Assembly (NCBI GenBank): GCA_020350425.1
Contig: CP070716.1
Coordinates: forward strand, 2,250,391-2,294,250
From: Gemmatimonadota bacterium
Lineage (GTDB): Bacteria > Gemmatimonadota > Gemmatimonadetes > Gemmatimonadales > GWC2-71-9
DNA: 43,860 nt
Direction of reading: 5' to 3'
In this document: positions 34,629 to 43,860 of the stretch, piece after piece
How the letters are laid out: the number at the start of each line of letters is the position of its first letter
Position numbering within the stretch: the stretch's first letter is position 1
Made by a program: the position numbers and the translations under genes
The notes under the pieces: model-generated
The model's input: only the letters and a program-made list of their open reading frames with translations
Databases searched by the model: none
What the model was told of the DNA's origin: nothing

Positions 34629-35072
34629 GTGCGCATCGCTGTCCTCAACGGTCCCAATCTCAATCTCCTCGGTATGCGCGAGCCGGAGCTGTACGGCTCC
34701 GAGCGGCTCGAGGATCTCGAGCGTGCGGTGCGGCACCGGGCCACCGAGCTCGGTGCGGAGATTCGCTGGTCCCAGACCAACCACGAGGGCGAGTTCGTGG
34801 ACCTGGTGCAGGGCCTGCCCGGCACCGTGGACGGCGCCCTGGTCAACGCGGCCGCCTTCACGCACACCTCGCTCGCAGTGCGCGATGCGTTCCTCGCGGT
34901 GAGTGTGCCGTTCGTCGAGGTGCACCTGACCAACATCTTCGCGCGGGAGGAGGAGCGGCGCCGCTCCCTGCTCGCCGATCTCGCCGTGGGCATCGTCGCC
35001 GGGTTCGGAGCCCAGAGCTACCTCCTCGGGCTGGACGCCCTCGTCGGCTTCCTCACCCGACGTGCCTCCTGA
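34629..35072 (+). CDS. aroQ: 3-dehydroquinate dehydratase, type II
   Basis: 147 residues from GTG 34629, immediately after the previous stop. The type II signature is complete: VLNGPNLNLLGMREPELYG (catalytic Tyr), QTNHEGEFVDLVQ, NAAAFTHTSLAVRDA and VEVHLTNIFAREEERRRS. It converts 3-dehydroquinate to 3-dehydroshikimate by the anti elimination route. The order aroQ-pepP-efp-accB-accC is a widely seen arrangement and supports the call. Confidence 0.95.
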   Translation: MRIAVLNGPNLNLLGMREPELYGSERLEDLERAVRHRATELGAEIRWSQTNHEGEFVDLVQGLPGTVDGALVNAAAFTHTSLAVRDAFLAVSVPFVEVHLTNIFAREEERRRSLLADLAVGIVAGFGAQSYLLGLDALVGFLTRRAS

Positions 35073-36159
35073 ACGGCGGGCCGCGCGTCGCGACGCGCTG
35101 CTCGCTCTCCTGCCGCGGCAGGGGCTCGACGGGCTCGTGGTCACGCACCTGCCCAACGTGCGCTACCTCACGGGATTCACTGGTTCCTCGGGGCTCGCGG
35201 TGCTCCTGCGGGAGGAGACGATCTTCGTCTCCGACTTTCGCTACCGTACGCAGGCCGAGAGCGAGGTCGGTGACGTGGCGCGCATCGAGATCACGCCGAC
35301 CGACCGGTGGGAACGGGTGCGACAGCTGCTGGGGGAGTACGCGGGCGTCGGCGCGGTGGGCTTCGAGTCCCAAACGGTGACGGTGGAGGAAGCGTCGTCC
35401 CTGGCCAAGGGGAACGACCGGCGCGTCGCATTCCGCGCCACGAAGGGCCTGGTCGAGCAGCTCAGGGCCAGCAAGGATCCCGACGAGGTCGAGGCGATCC
35501 GGCAGGCGGCGCACCTGGCGCACGAGGCGCTGGACGCCACGCTGGAGACGGTGCGTGCCGGCCAGCGGGAGCGCGAGGTGGCGGCCGTGCTCGAGGGGGA
35601 GCTGCGGCGCCGCGGCAGCGAGTGGCATCCCTTTCCCACGATCGTGGCGTCGGGCCCGCGCAGCGCGCTGCCGCATGCCCGCACGGCGGACCGGGAGATC
35701 GTGCGGGGCGACCTCCTGCTCCTTGACTTCGGGGCTCAGGTGGATGGATACTGCGCGGACATCACCCGGACGGTGGTGGTCGGGCGGGCGCCGGACGAGC
35801 GACAGCGCACGATCTACGAGCTGGTGCGAGCGGCGCAGCTCGCGGCCCGCGAGCGCATCCGGTCCGGAATGACTGGCAAGGACGCCGATGCCTTGGCGCG
35901 CTCCGTCATCGAGGCCCGCGGATTCGGCGACGCATTCGGACACTCCCTGGGGCACGGCCTGGGGCTCGAGGTCCACGAGGGGCCGCGGCTCAGCGCGCTC
36001 AATCTGGAGCCGCTCCCCGAGGCGGCAGTGGTGACGATCGAGCCGGGGGTGTACGTTGCTGGATGGGGTGGGGTGCGGATCGAGGACGATGTCCTGCTCC
36101 GTGCCGGCGGCGCGGAGCTGCTTTCTCGTGGGGATACCCAACTTCGAGCGTTGACGTAG
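35062..36159 (+). CDS. pepP: Xaa-Pro aminopeptidase (M24 family)
   Basis: 365 residues. An N-terminal creatinase-like domain (about 1-130; LVVTHLPNVRYLTGFTGSSG) precedes the pita-bread metallopeptidase domain. Metal ligands are seen in LLDFGAQVDGYCADITRTVV (two Asp), GHGLGLEVHE (His), TIEPGVYV (Glu) and VRIEDDVL (Glu). It removes N-terminal residues ahead of proline in the cytoplasm. GTG 35062 overlaps aroQ by eleven bases; there is no good ribosome site, so coupling is likely. Confidence 0.94.
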   Translation: MPPERRAARRDALLALLPRQGLDGLVVTHLPNVRYLTGFTGSSGLAVLLREETIFVSDFRYRTQAESEVGDVARIEITPTDRWERVRQLLGEYAGVGAVGFESQTVTVEEASSLAKGNDRRVAFRATKGLVEQLRASKDPDEVEAIRQAAHLAHEALDATLETVRAGQREREVAAVLEGELRRRGSEWHPFPTIVASGPRSALPHARTADREIVRGDLLLLDFGAQVDGYCADITRTVVVGRAPDERQRTIYELVRAAQLAARERIRSGMTGKDADALARSVIEARGFGDAFGHSLGHGLGLEVHEGPRLSALNLEPLPEAAVVTIEPGVYVAGWGGVRIEDDVLLRAGGAELLSRGDTQLRALT

Positions 36160-36167
36160 GAAACTCG

Positions 36168-36728
36168 ATGGCATCGACCGCAGATTTTCGGAACGGTCTG
36201 GTCCTGGCGATTGACGGGCAGCTGTTCCAGATAGTCTATTTTCAGCATGTGAAACCGGGCAAAGGCGGAGCCTTCGTCCGAAGCAAGCTCAAGAACGTCA
36301 AGACGGGTGCGGTAATCGACCGCACGTGGACGGCAGGCGAGCGTGTCAATGAGGTGCGTCTGGAGCGGCGACCGGTGCAGTACTCGTATCATGACGGGCA
36401 CCACTACCACTTCATGGACATGCAGAGCTACGACGACATCCCCATCGACGGGGAGGTGATCGGCGACGATCAGCTCCGCTACCTGAAGGAGGGGATGGAG
36501 TGCAGCGGCCTCGTGCACGATGGAACCGTGATCCAGGTGGAGCTGCCGTTCTTCATCGAGCTCCAGGTGGTCGAGACGGATCCGGGCGTGCGGGGTGACA
36601 CGGCGCAGGGCGGCACCAAGCCGGCGAAGCTCGAGACCGGTGCCGTCGTCCAGGTGCCGCTGTTCGTCGAGCAGGGCGAGACCGTTCGCGTGGACCGTCG
36701 CGAAGACAAATACCTCGAGCGCGTATGA
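36168..36728 (+). CDS. efp: Translation elongation factor P
   Basis: 186 residues with three beta-barrel domains. The first carries the KPGKGGAF loop with Lys32 at the tip (the residue modified by EpmA-type enzymes where those occur; an EarP-type factor would have Arg). The C-terminal signature is GDTAQGGTKPAKLETGAVVQ. EF-P rescues ribosomes stalled on polyproline, which is relevant here because LysM, TolA-like and TPR proteins in the window all contain Pro runs. The ATG at 36168 follows AGGA; the stop overlaps accB by ATGA. Confidence 0.96.
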   Translation: MASTADFRNGLVLAIDGQLFQIVYFQHVKPGKGGAFVRSKLKNVKTGAVIDRTWTAGERVNEVRLERRPVQYSYHDGHHYHFMDMQSYDDIPIDGEVIGDDQLRYLKEGMECSGLVHDGTVIQVELPFFIELQVVETDPGVRGDTAQGGTKPAKLETGAVVQVPLFVEQGETVRVDRREDKYLERV

Positions 36729-37234
36729 AAGACCTCGATCTGATCAAGCAGCTCCTGGCGCTCCTGAACGAGACCAACGCGGGCGCCATCGAGGTTCGCA
36801 AGAACCTGTGGAGCACGACGATTCGCGTCTCCAGAGACCCGACGCTCGGGAATTCGGGGCCCGTGACCTACCACGTGGCGGCGAATCCAGGCGGCGTGCC
36901 GGCGGGTGCCGTTCACGCCCCCACAGCGCCGGCCGCGCCCGAGGTCCGGGAAGGGGGAGGCGGGACGGAAGCTGCCGCAGAGGCCGTCCAGCTTCTCGAC
37001 GTGAAGTCCCCGATGGTCGGCACATTCTACGCACAGCCGGAACCCGGCGCCGAGCCATACGTGAAGGTGGGGAGCCGGATCGCGCCGGGACAGACGCTGT
37101 GCATCATCGAAGCGATGAAGATCATGAACCCCATCGACGCCGAGGTGTCGGGAGTGGTCAAGGAAGTCGCGGTACAGGACTCCCAGGCCGTCGAATTCGG
37201 ACAGGTTCTGTTCAGGGTGGATCCCAATGGCTGA
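36725..37234 (+). CDS. accB: Acetyl-CoA carboxylase biotin carboxyl carrier protein
   Basis: 169 residues. An N-terminal helix (LIKQLLALLNETNAGAIEVR), an Ala/Pro/Gly-rich swivel (about 55-88) and a C-terminal biotinyl domain (about 92-167) with MVGTFY and the biotinylation site EAMKIMN (Lys132). It carries carboxybiotin between AccC and the carboxyltransferase. It is coupled to efp by ATGA and overlaps the PilT-like gene by eight bases, which separates it from accC. Confidence 0.96.
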   Translation: MKDLDLIKQLLALLNETNAGAIEVRKNLWSTTIRVSRDPTLGNSGPVTYHVAANPGGVPAGAVHAPTAPAAPEVREGGGGTEAAAEAVQLLDVKSPMVGTFYAQPEPGAEPYVKVGSRIAPGQTLCIIEAMKIMNPIDAEVSGVVKEVAVQDSQAVEFGQVLFRVDPNG

Positions 37235-38399
37235 GAACGTCCCTCCGTTCAATTTCAAGGAAGCCATCACCGAGATGGCCAAACAGAACGCCTCCGACCT
37301 GCACCTCAAGGTCGGGCGTCCGCCGACCATCCGCGTGGCGGGCGAGCTGCTGCAACTGCGTCAGGCACTGCTCAAGCCCGACGAGCTGAAGGCGCTCGCC
37401 GAGCAGATCATGACGCCCAGGCAGGTGAAGGAGTTCGCCGAGCACAAGGAGGCGGACTTCGCCATCGGCGTGCCGGGGGTGGGCCGGTTCCGGACCAACG
37501 TGTTCCAACAGCGCGGCACGCTCTCCTTCGTCTTCCGCTCCATCCCCTACGAGGTGAAGACGATTCGGGAGCTGAACCTGCCGCCGGTGCTGGAGCAGGT
37601 AGCCGAGAAGCCGCGCGGTCTCGTACTGGTGACCGGTGTGACGGGCTCGGGCAAGTCCACCGCGCTGGCGGCGATGATCAATCACGTCAACCGGCAGCGC
37701 GCCTGCAACATCATCACCATCGAAGATCCGATCGAGTTCCTGCATCGGGACGGCAAGGCCAACATCTCGCAGCGTGAGGTGGGGAGCGACACCCTGTCGT
37801 TCGAATCGGCCCTGCGGCACGTGCTGCGGCAGGACCCCGACGTCATCCTCATCGGTGAGATCCGCGACCGCGTGACCCTCGACACCGCGATGAAGGCGGC
37901 CGACACGGGGCATCTCGTCTTTTCGACGTTGCACACCACTGACGCCACCCAGACCATCAACCGCATCATCTCCTTCTTCCCGCCGCACGAGCACAACGCC
38001 GTGCGGGCGCTGCTCTCCACGGCGCTCGCGGCGGTGATCAGCTTGCGCCTCGTGCCGGTGAAGGACGGCAAGGCGCGGGTGCCGGCCTGCGAGGTGCTGA
38101 TCAATACGGCGGCCGTGCGCGACAACATCCGGGACCAGGAGAAGGCCCTCGCGATCCCGGATCTCATCAAGGAAGGAGCGGTGCAGTACGGGATGCAGTC
38201 CTTCGACCAGTCGCTGATGACCTGGTACCAGAAGGGCACGGTCACGTACGAGGCGGCGCTCTTCTATGCGAGCAACCCGAACGAGTTCAAGCTCGCGGTG
38301 AGCGGCATCAAGGGGACCTCGGATCGCACTTTCGAGGAGGAATCGCTGAAGAGGGCGTCTTCGTCGTCGGTCGACGACATCGAGCGCTTCGGCCCGTAA
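37227..38399 (+). CDS. PilT/PilU-family type IV pilus retraction ATPase
   Basis: 390 residues. Walker A is GVTGSGKST (137-145); the Asp box is [10 protein letters not shown], Walker [11 protein letters not shown] and the His box [12 protein letters not shown]. The C-terminus ([40 protein letters not shown]) reads more like PilU than PilT, so the subtype is left open. It would depolymerise pili from the cytoplasmic face. Its place between accB and accC, overlapping accB by eight bases and four bases before accC, is unusual; no other pilus genes are in the window. Confidence 0.92.
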   Translation: MAENVPPFNFKEAITEMAKQNASDLHLKVGRPPTIRVAGELLQLRQALLKPDELKALAEQIMTPRQVKEFAEHKEADFAIGVPGVGRFRTNVFQQRGTLSFVFRSIPYEVKTIRELNLPPVLEQVAEKPRGLVLVTGVTGSGKSTALAAMINHVNRQRACNIITIEDPIEFLHRDGKANISQREVGSDTLSFESALRHVLRQDPDVILIGEIRDRVTLDTAMKAADTGHLVFSTLHTTDATQTINRIISFFPPHEHNAVRALLSTALAAVISLRLVPVKDGKARVPACEVLINTAAVRDNIRDQEKALAIPDLIKEGAVQYGMQSFDQSLMTWYQKGTVTYEAALFYASNPNEFKLAVSGIKGTSDRTFEEESLKRASSSSVDDIERFGP

Positions 38400-38403
38400 C
38401 GCC

Positions 38404-39762
38404 GTGTTCAAAAAGGTCCTGATCGCCAACCGCGGGGAGATCGCCCTGCGGGTCATTCGGGCGTGTCACGAGCTCGACATCGAGACCGTCGCGGTCTACA
38501 GCGAGGCGGACCGAGAATGCCTGCACGTGCGCTTCGCCGATGACGACGTGTGCATCGGGCCGCCTCCCAGCAGACTCTCCTATCTTCGCATCCCTTCCAT
38601 CATCGCCGCCGCCGAGCTCACCGGAGCCGACGCGATCCACCCCGGCTACGGCTTTCTGGCAGAGAGCCCGGCATTCGCGGAGACCTGCGAGGCCTCGGGG
38701 ATCACCTTCATCGGCCCCACGGCCGAGCAGATTCGCCGCATGGGGGACAAGGCGACGGCGCGCGAGCTGGTGGCGAGCCTCGACATTCCGGTGGTGCCGG
38801 GCTCTGACGGGGCCATTCACGACCCCGACGAGGCGCTCAAGGTCGCCAAGGACATCGGGTTTCCGGTCATCATCAAGGCGTCCGCCGGCGGGGGGGGGAA
38901 GGGGATGCGCGTAGCGCAGGAACCCGCCGCCTTCGCCCAGGCCTTTCAGCTCGCCCGTAACGAGGCGCTGGCGGCGTTCGGCTCGGCCGACGTGTACGTG
39001 GAGAAATTCCTGGAGCGTCCGCGGCACATCGAGATTCAGGTGATGGGCGACCGGCACGGACGGGTGATGCACGTGTGCGAGCGCGACTGCTCGGTGCAGC
39101 GGCGGCACCAGAAACTGATCGAGGTCGCGCCCAGTCCCGTGGTCGATCAGGAGCTGCGCGAGCGCATGGGCGCGTGCGCGGTCCGCGCCACCCAGCACAT
39201 TGGCTACGTGGGCGCCGGCACCGTCGAGTTCCTGCTCGACGAGACCGGGCACTTCTACTTCATGGAGATGAACACCCGGATCCAGGTGGAGCACCCGGTG
39301 ACGGAGATGGTCACCAACTTCGACCTGGTGAAGGAGCAGATTCGGGTCGCGGCGGGCGAGCCCATCATGCTCAACCTCTCGGGCAATCGCTTGCGCGGGC
39401 ACGCGATCGAGTGCCGCGTGAACGCGGAGGACCCCTACCGCAACTTCCAGCCGTCGCCCGGCACGATCACCGCGTACCACCCGCCGGGAGGACCGGGCGT
39501 GCGGGTGGACACGCACGTCTACGCCGGCTACACGGTGCCGCCCTACTACGACTCGCTGCTGGCCAAGCTGATCGTCCACGGCAACACGCGGCAGGAGGCG
39601 CTGTCGCGCATGCGGCACGCGCTCGATTCGTTCATCATCGAGGGGGTGACGACGACGATCCCGTTCCTGCGACGGGTGATCGCGCACCCCGACTTCGAGT
39701 CCGGGCAGGTCGACACCAAGTTCCTCGAGCGGGAAACCGGCCTGTTCAAGCCGGCCGCATGA
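38404..39762 (+). CDS. accC: Acetyl-CoA carboxylase, biotin carboxylase subunit
   Basis: 452 residues, normal length, from GTG 38404. [20 protein letters not shown] starts the N-domain; [10 protein letters not shown] is the ATP-grasp glycine loop; [27 protein letters not shown] and [15 protein letters not shown] complete the active site. It carboxylates biotin on AccB with ATP and bicarbonate. Its stop overlaps the next gene by ATGA. The glycine loop is encoded by a G-rich run near 38888-38898 that could cause sequencing slips, but the frame is intact. Confidence 0.96.
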   Translation: MFKKVLIANRGEIALRVIRACHELDIETVAVYSEADRECLHVRFADDDVCIGPPPSRLSYLRIPSIIAAAELTGADAIHPGYGFLAESPAFAETCEASGITFIGPTAEQIRRMGDKATARELVASLDIPVVPGSDGAIHDPDEALKVAKDIGFPVIIKASAGGGGKGMRVAQEPAAFAQAFQLARNEALAAFGSADVYVEKFLERPRHIEIQVMGDRHGRVMHVCERDCSVQRRHQKLIEVAPSPVVDQELRERMGACAVRATQHIGYVGAGTVEFLLDETGHFYFMEMNTRIQVEHPVTEMVTNFDLVKEQIRVAAGEPIMLNLSGNRLRGHAIECRVNAEDPYRNFQPSPGTITAYHPPGGPGVRVDTHVYAGYTVPPYYDSLLAKLIVHGNTRQEALSRMRHALDSFIIEGVTTTIPFLRRVIAHPDFESGQVDTKFLERETGLFKPAA

Positions 39763-40502
39763 AGCTCACCGTCTACTTCACGCCGCTGGGCGTTCAGGCG
39801 AACGCCATTGCGGGACGACCGGTGCTGGTGGTGGACGTGCTGCGCACCACCACCACGATGGTGGCTGCCCTCGCCAACGGCGCGAAGGCGATTCTCCCGG
39901 CCGCCACCGCCGAAGAGGCGCTGCGCGTCGCGGCCAATCTCGAGCGCGACGCCGTGCTACTTGCGGGCGAGCGGGGGATGTACGCCATCGAGGGCTTCGC
40001 GCTGGGCAACTCGCCGGGCGAGATGACGGAGGAGGTGGTGGGCGGCAAGACGGTCGTGATGGCCACCACCAACGGCACCGGGGCGGTCGTGGCGGCCGAT
40101 CCCGGGCGACCGGTGTTGATCGGTGCGATCACCAACTTCTCGGCCGCGGTGGAGCAGGCGAAGGAGATCTACGCGGACACCGAGGACTTCGTGATCCTGT
40201 GCAGCGGGCGGGAGCGCGCGTTCGCGCTGGAGGACGCCTACGTGGCGGGCCGCTTCGCGCAGGCCCTGATCCCCGGCCGCCAGCGGCGCTCGGCCGACCT
40301 GAACGACGCCGCGCTCGCGGCCCTGGAGCTGGTGCGCCGCTACGGGGACAAGTGGAAGACCGCGGTGTCGGCCAGCACCGCCGCCAAGCAGCTCCGCGCC
40401 AACGGCTTCCGGAGCGACGTCCTGGCCGCCACGGAAGTGGATTCCCACGTCGTCGTGCCGCGTTTCGCGAACCGACTCGTGACCCTCCCCGACGGAGCCT
40501 GA
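39759..40502 (+). CDS. ComB-family 2-phosphosulfolactate phosphatase-like protein
   Basis: 247 residues from ATG 39759 (ATGA overlap with accC). Family motifs are [40 protein letters not shown] and [14 protein letters not shown]. ComB removes phosphate from 2-phospho-3-sulfolactate in the coenzyme M route of methanogens, but homologues occur in many bacteria without other Com enzymes. No ComA or ComC is visible here, so the true substrate is uncertain. It ends one base before ftsK. Confidence 0.85.
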   Translation: MKLTVYFTPLGVQANAIAGRPVLVVDVLRTTTTMVAALANGAKAILPAATAEEALRVAANLERDAVLLAGERGMYAIEGFALGNSPGEMTEEVVGGKTVVMATTNGTGAVVAADPGRPVLIGAITNFSAAVEQAKEIYADTEDFVILCSGRERAFALEDAYVAGRFAQALIPGRQRRSADLNDAALAALELVRRYGDKWKTAVSASTAAKQLRANGFRSDVLAATEVDSHVVVPRFANRLVTLPDGA

Positions 40503-40503
40503 C

Positions 40504-42720
40504 ATGGCCGTGACGCCGCGACACCGGCAGGAGCTGCTCGCGATCGTCTCCCTGCTGCTCGGCGTCTTCGTCGGACTCACACTTCTCCCCTGGGACGTCA
40601 CGGGCGCCGTCGGGCGGATCATCGGGCGATTCCTGTGGATGTCCCTCGGGGTGGGTGCGGGCCTCCTGCCGCTGCTCGGTCTCGGCGTCGCCCTCGCGGG
40701 CTTCGGACGGGTCCCCCGCCTCGACGTCGTGCGCGTGGCGGTGTTGCTCGGCGGCCTGGTGCTGCTCATCCCGTTCTCCATTGCCGTCGTGACCGGCGCG
40801 CGCGGGCCCGGCGACTTTCCGCCCGACTACGACGCCTGGAGCACGGCGCAGCGCCTGACCGGCATCCTGCCCGCGCTCATCGCGACCGGGCTGAGCGGCG
40901 CCATCGGCGTCGCGGGTGCGGTGATCGTGGGGGTGCTCGCGCTGTCGGCGCTCACGATGTACGCCGTCGACTGGCATCCCTTCCGCCGCCTGGCGCGGGG
41001 AGCGGGGCGCGGCAGGAGGAACCTGCCCGAGCCGTGGGTCGGCGTGCCGACGCCCGAGGAGGACGAGGAGGAAGTGGCGGGCCCGGCGGCGGGTCCCGAG
41101 CGGCTCGACTCGGCCGGGGCGATCCTGCGGCGCATTACGAAGCGGCGCCCGCGACCCGAGGATGCCGCCGACCGGCTCCCGCCGGTCGAGCTACTGCACC
41201 CGCCGTCGTCCGAGGCGGAGCAGGACTGGGAGGACGAGATCGAGCGCCAGGGCCAGGTGCTGATCGACACGCTGGCCACCTTCCGTGTGGAGGGGAGCAT
41301 CGTGGGGCGCACGACCGGCCCGGTGGTCACGCAGTACGAGATCGCGCCCGCGCCCGGCGTGAAGGTAGGCCGCATCGCGGCGCTGGCCGACGATCTCGCG
41401 CTGGCCATGCGCGCGCAGTCGATCCGCATCGTGGCGCCCATCCCGGGCCGCGGGGCCGTGGGCGTGGAGGTGCCCAACCCCACGGCCCGCATCGTCACCA
41501 TCCGGGAGCTGCTCGAAACCGGCGACTGGGAGGGCTTTCGCGGCATCCTGCCCATCGCATTGGGGCGCAACCTGGAGGGCAAGCCCGTCATCGGGGATCT
41601 GGCGCGGATGCCGCACCTGCTGATTGCCGGGGCGACGGGCACGGGCAAGTCGATCTGCATCAACTCGATCATCACGAGCCTGATCTACCGCTACACGCCG
41701 CTCGAGCTGCGGATGATCATGATCGACCCCAAGATGGTCGAGCTCTCCATGTACAACGCGCTGCCCCACCTGCGGCACCCCGTGGTCACGAACAACCGGG
41801 AGGCGGCGCAGGCGCTCAAGTGGGTCATGGTCGAGATGGAGCGGCGCTACGAGCTGTTCCACGCCAACGGCGCACGACAGATCCAGGACTTCAACCGGTA
41901 CCTCCGGGAGGGCCGGCAGCTGGTGCTGCCCAACGGCAGGGGCGAGGCGGGAAGCGGGAAGGGTTCCTCGAGCGATCAGGCCGAGCTGGACCTCGAGCCG
42001 CCTCCCTACGACGAGGGACCGCTGCCGTACATCATCGTGTTCGTGGACGAGCTGGCCGACCTGATGATGACGGTGCAGGGAGAGGTGGAGAAGCCGCTCG
42101 CGATTCTGGCGCAGAAGGCGCGCGCCACGGGAATCCACCTGGTGCTCGCCACGCAGCGTCCCAGCGTGAACGTGATCACCGGACTGATCAAGGCGAACTT
42201 CCCCTGCCGCATCGCGTTTCGCGTCGCGTCGAAGGTGGACAGCCGCACCATCCTGGATCAGAACGGCGCCGAGACGCTGCTCGGCAACGGCGACATGCTG
42301 TTCCTCCCGCCTGGCAAGAGCGAGCCGGTACGGGTGCAGGGCTCGTTCGTCTCGACGGGCGAGACGGAGAAGCTCACGAAGTGGTATGCCGAGATGGCGC
42401 GGGAGGCCGAGGCCGCGCCGGCGGCAGAGGAAGAGGACATCATCGCGGTGATCGAGGCGATGGAGGAAGAGGAGGGTACCGGAGGGGGCGGGGGCGCGCC
42501 GGGCGGCGATCGGGACGCCCTCTTCAAGGAAGCCGCGCAGGTCTGCATCTCGAATCAGCTCGGCTCCACCTCCCTGCTGCAGCGCAAGCTGCGTATCGGT
42601 TACGGACGCGCTGCGCGCATCATCGACCAGCTGCACGAGGCGGGGATCCTGGGGCCGCCGGACGGCTCCAAGCCGCGCGACGTGCTGATCGGGATGGGAG
42701 AGCTGGACGAGTACACGTAG
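40504..42720 (+). CDS. ftsK: DNA translocase FtsK/SpoIIIE
   Basis: 738 residues. Four membrane segments lie in about 10-160 (ELLAIVSLLLGVFVGLTLLP; VGAGLLPLLGLGVALAGF; VAVLLGGLVLLIPFSIAVV; IGVAGAVIVGVLALSALTM). The linker is short (about 165-240). The motor has Walker A GATGTGKSICIN near residue 378, YIIVFVDELADLMMT as Walker B and LATQRPSVNVITGLIKANFP. The C-terminal winged-helix gamma domain (SNQLGSTSLLQRKLRIGYGR ... IDQLHEAGILGPPDGSKPR) would read KOPS-type polar sites. It moves chromosome ends through the septum. A short linker relative to E. coli is common outside Proteobacteria. Confidence 0.96.
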   Translation: MAVTPRHRQELLAIVSLLLGVFVGLTLLPWDVTGAVGRIIGRFLWMSLGVGAGLLPLLGLGVALAGFGRVPRLDVVRVAVLLGGLVLLIPFSIAVVTGARGPGDFPPDYDAWSTAQRLTGILPALIATGLSGAIGVAGAVIVGVLALSALTMYAVDWHPFRRLARGAGRGRRNLPEPWVGVPTPEEDEEEVAGPAAGPERLDSAGAILRRITKRRPRPEDAADRLPPVELLHPPSSEAEQDWEDEIERQGQVLIDTLATFRVEGSIVGRTTGPVVTQYEIAPAPGVKVGRIAALADDLALAMRAQSIRIVAPIPGRGAVGVEVPNPTARIVTIRELLETGDWEGFRGILPIALGRNLEGKPVIGDLARMPHLLIAGATGTGKSICINSIITSLIYRYTPLELRMIMIDPKMVELSMYNALPHLRHPVVTNNREAAQALKWVMVEMERRYELFHANGARQIQDFNRYLREGRQLVLPNGRGEAGSGKGSSSDQAELDLEPPPYDEGPLPYIIVFVDELADLMMTVQGEVEKPLAILAQKARATGIHLVLATQRPSVNVITGLIKANFPCRIAFRVASKVDSRTILDQNGAETLLGNGDMLFLPPGKSEPVRVQGSFVSTGETEKLTKWYAEMAREAEAAPAAEEEDIIAVIEAMEEEEGTGGGGGAPGGDRDALFKEAAQVCISNQLGSTSLLQRKLRIGYGRAARIIDQLHEAGILGPPDGSKPRDVLIGMGELDEYT

Positions 42721-42723
42721 CCT

Positions 42724-42750
42724 CGGCGGAGTGGCCGGACGCGTCCGCCG
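42724..42750. terminator. Hairpin between convergent ftsK and recX
   Basis: CGGCGGA (42724-42730) pairs with TCCGCCG (42744-42750) around a 13-base loop. There is no U tract on either side. It is the only stem of note in the 84-base gap where the two strands meet. Confidence 0.35.
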
Positions 42751-42804
42751 GGCAAGACCTGCCGGTTCGGCGGTGCACTGACGCTCGCTGAGGCTCCTCC
42801 CGAC

Positions 42805-43443
42805 TCACTCCTCCGGCTCGCGCACCACCTCCGACACGATCCCCAGCACGTCCCCGCCGCGAAAGCCCCGCCGGTCGAGGTAGGCCAGCAGCCGACGGCG
42901 CTTGACCTCCGCGGGCAGGTCGCCGAGCTGGCCCGCCCGCTTCTCGGCCAGCGCCCGCGCCTGCGCACTCGGATCCACCCCCTCCGCGTCCAGCACCTCC
43001 TCGATCGCCCGCTCCGCGAGGCGTCGCTCCACGCCCCGCCTGAGCAGATCGGTGAGCAGCCGGGAGGGGCCGTGCCCCCGGGCCGAGCGCACCCGGGCGA
43101 AGTGCCGCGCGAACTCCTCGTCGTCGAGCACGCCCCTGGTCTCGAGGCGCCCCACGGCCTCGGCGGCGGCCGAAGGATTGTGGCCGCGCTCCCGCAGGCG
43201 GCGCAGCACCTCGTTCACCGCCCGGGGGCGGGCAGCCAGCATGCGCACGGCCACCCGGTAGGAGCTCTCCACGTCGGCGAGGTAAGTGAGTCGCTGCAGC
43301 CGCTCGTGCTCGACCTCCCCGTCCACGACCAGCTCGAGCGCCTGTACCTGTTCTTCGGGGAGGGACGCGAAACGGGCTCCGTCCAGCTCGATAACGAGGC
43401 AGCCCGGAGCCCGCGTGTCGGGTCGAAGAGCGGTGACGCGCAT
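42805..43443 (-). CDS. recX: Regulatory protein RecX
   Basis: 212 residues. Three-helix RecX repeats are visible: AVRMLAARPRAVNEVLRRLR, VGRLETRGVLDDEEFARHFA and LLTDLLRRGVERRLAERAIE, with KRRRLLAYLDRRGFRGGDVL at the end. The first 65 residues are a beta-rich N-terminal extension typical of longer RecX proteins. RecX caps and disassembles RecA filaments. Its ATG overlaps the recA stop by one base (TGATG), so the two are cotranslated in the usual recA-recX order. Confidence 0.93.
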   Translation of the reverse strand: MRVTALRPDTRAPGCLVIELDGARFASLPEEQVQALELVVDGEVEHERLQRLTYLADVESSYRVAVRMLAARPRAVNEVLRRLRERGHNPSAAAEAVGRLETRGVLDDEEFARHFARVRSARGHGPSRLLTDLLRRGVERRLAERAIEEVLDAEGVDPSAQARALAEKRAGQLGDLPAEVKRRRLLAYLDRRGFRGGDVLGIVSEVVREPEE

Positions 43444-43860
43444 CAGCCGTCGGTGGCGGTCTCCTGGGTCGGCTCCTCCGGCTTCGCCGCCACGATCCCC
43501 AGCACGGCCTTCACCTTCTCCTCGACCTCCGCCGCGATGTCCTCGTGGTCCTTGAGGTAGAGCTTGGCGTTCTCGCGGCCCTGGCCGATGCGCTCCTTGC
43601 CGTAGGAGTACCAGGCCCCGCTCTTGTCGATGATCCCCGCTTCGGCGCCGATGTCCACCAGCAGCGACGTGTGGCTGATGCCCTCGTTGAACATGATGTC
43701 GAACTCGGCCTGGCGGAACGGCGGCGCCACCTTGTTCTTCACCACCTTGACCCGAACCTTGCTGCCCGTGATCTCGTCGCGCTCCTTCACCGGCCCGATG
43801 CGCCGCACGTCGAGCCGCACCGAGGAGTAGAACTTGAGCGCGCGGCCGCCCGTGGTGGTC
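43443..43860 (-). CDS. recA: Recombinase RecA, C-terminal part (5' end outside window)
   Basis: The frame runs off the window edge; 138 C-terminal residues are visible. [20 protein letters not shown] is the end of the ATPase core and loop L2-adjacent strand; [20 protein letters not shown] is the start of the C-terminal domain, followed by an acidic, Glu/Pro-rich tail ([15 protein letters not shown]). RecA drives homologous recombination and SOS cleavage. The promoter, and any SOS box, are outside the window. Confidence 0.96.
   Translation of the reverse strand, partial: TTTGGRALKFYSSVRLDVRRIGPVKERDEITGSKVRVKVVKNKVAPPFRQAEFDIMFNEGISHTSLLVDIGAEAGIIDKSGAWYSYGKERIGQGRENAKLYLKDHEDIAAEVEEKVKAVLGIVAAKPEEPTQETATDG

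Noticed and set aside
38888..38898. G-rich run as a phase-variation tract in accC
   Set aside because: It encodes the invariant ATP-grasp glycine loop of an essential enzyme; the sequence is explained by the protein.
1..43860. Defence system, prophage, integrative element or CRISPR array
   Set aside because: Every gene but a few has a housekeeping assignment, there are no integrase, transposase, direct-repeat arrays or att-like repeats, and composition is even across the window.

Overview
This is a GC-rich, almost fully coding stretch of a diderm bacterial chromosome, about 40 genes in 43.9 kb with no gap between genes longer than about 235 bases. The diderm assignment rests on a complete Tol-Pal set, an LptD-like outer-membrane protein, lipoproteins and Tat parts. 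The gene style (Pro/Ala/Glu-rich TPR proteins, many GTG starts, 4-base stop/start overlaps) and the combination of genes suggest Gemmatimonadota; that is an inference from gene content, not a database match. No phage, insertion sequence, CRISPR array, tRNA, rRNA, toxin-antitoxin pair or recognisable defence cassette was found. This is a housekeeping region rather than an island.

Layout. 1-9580: the end of secA, radC, a bifunctional rel/spoT, uvrB, the tsaE-tsaB-rimI cluster (t6A synthesis and ribosomal protein acetylation) and a fused formiminotransferase-cyclodeaminase (FTCD). 9581-12560: ssb with its own promoter, a LysM protein overlapping its end, and an NAD-dependent sugar epimerase behind a hairpin and a perfect TATAAT. 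12557-20743: a long envelope operon, tolQ-tolR-tonB/tolA-tolB-pal-cpoB, then one uninterrupted reading frame that encodes TatC followed by LptD. 20897-22063: an unrecognised exported protein. 22153-26599: hutH-hutU-hutI, which with FTCD 12.6 kb upstream gives the full histidine-to-glutamate route. 26659-30717: a large TPR protein, a long-chain polyprenyl diphosphate synthase, a small membrane protein and tatA. 30808-32676 (minus strand): a membrane-anchored parvulin isomerase of PpiD/SurA type. 32889-42720: a second TPR protein, aroQ, pepP, efp, accB, a PilT/PilU ATPase, accC, a ComB-like phosphatase and ftsK. 42805-43860 (minus strand): recX and the 3' part of recA.

Most neighbours are translationally coupled by ATGA, GTGA or (for hutI) CTGA overlaps. 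The points most worth a second look are the TatC-LptD continuous frame, two genes (hutI and the large TPR gene) whose best start is a CTG behind a good Shine-Dalgarno, possible leaderless starts for uvrB and hutH, an extra four-cysteine cluster in SecA, and a triple CTAAGT repeat in the only divergent promoter region.
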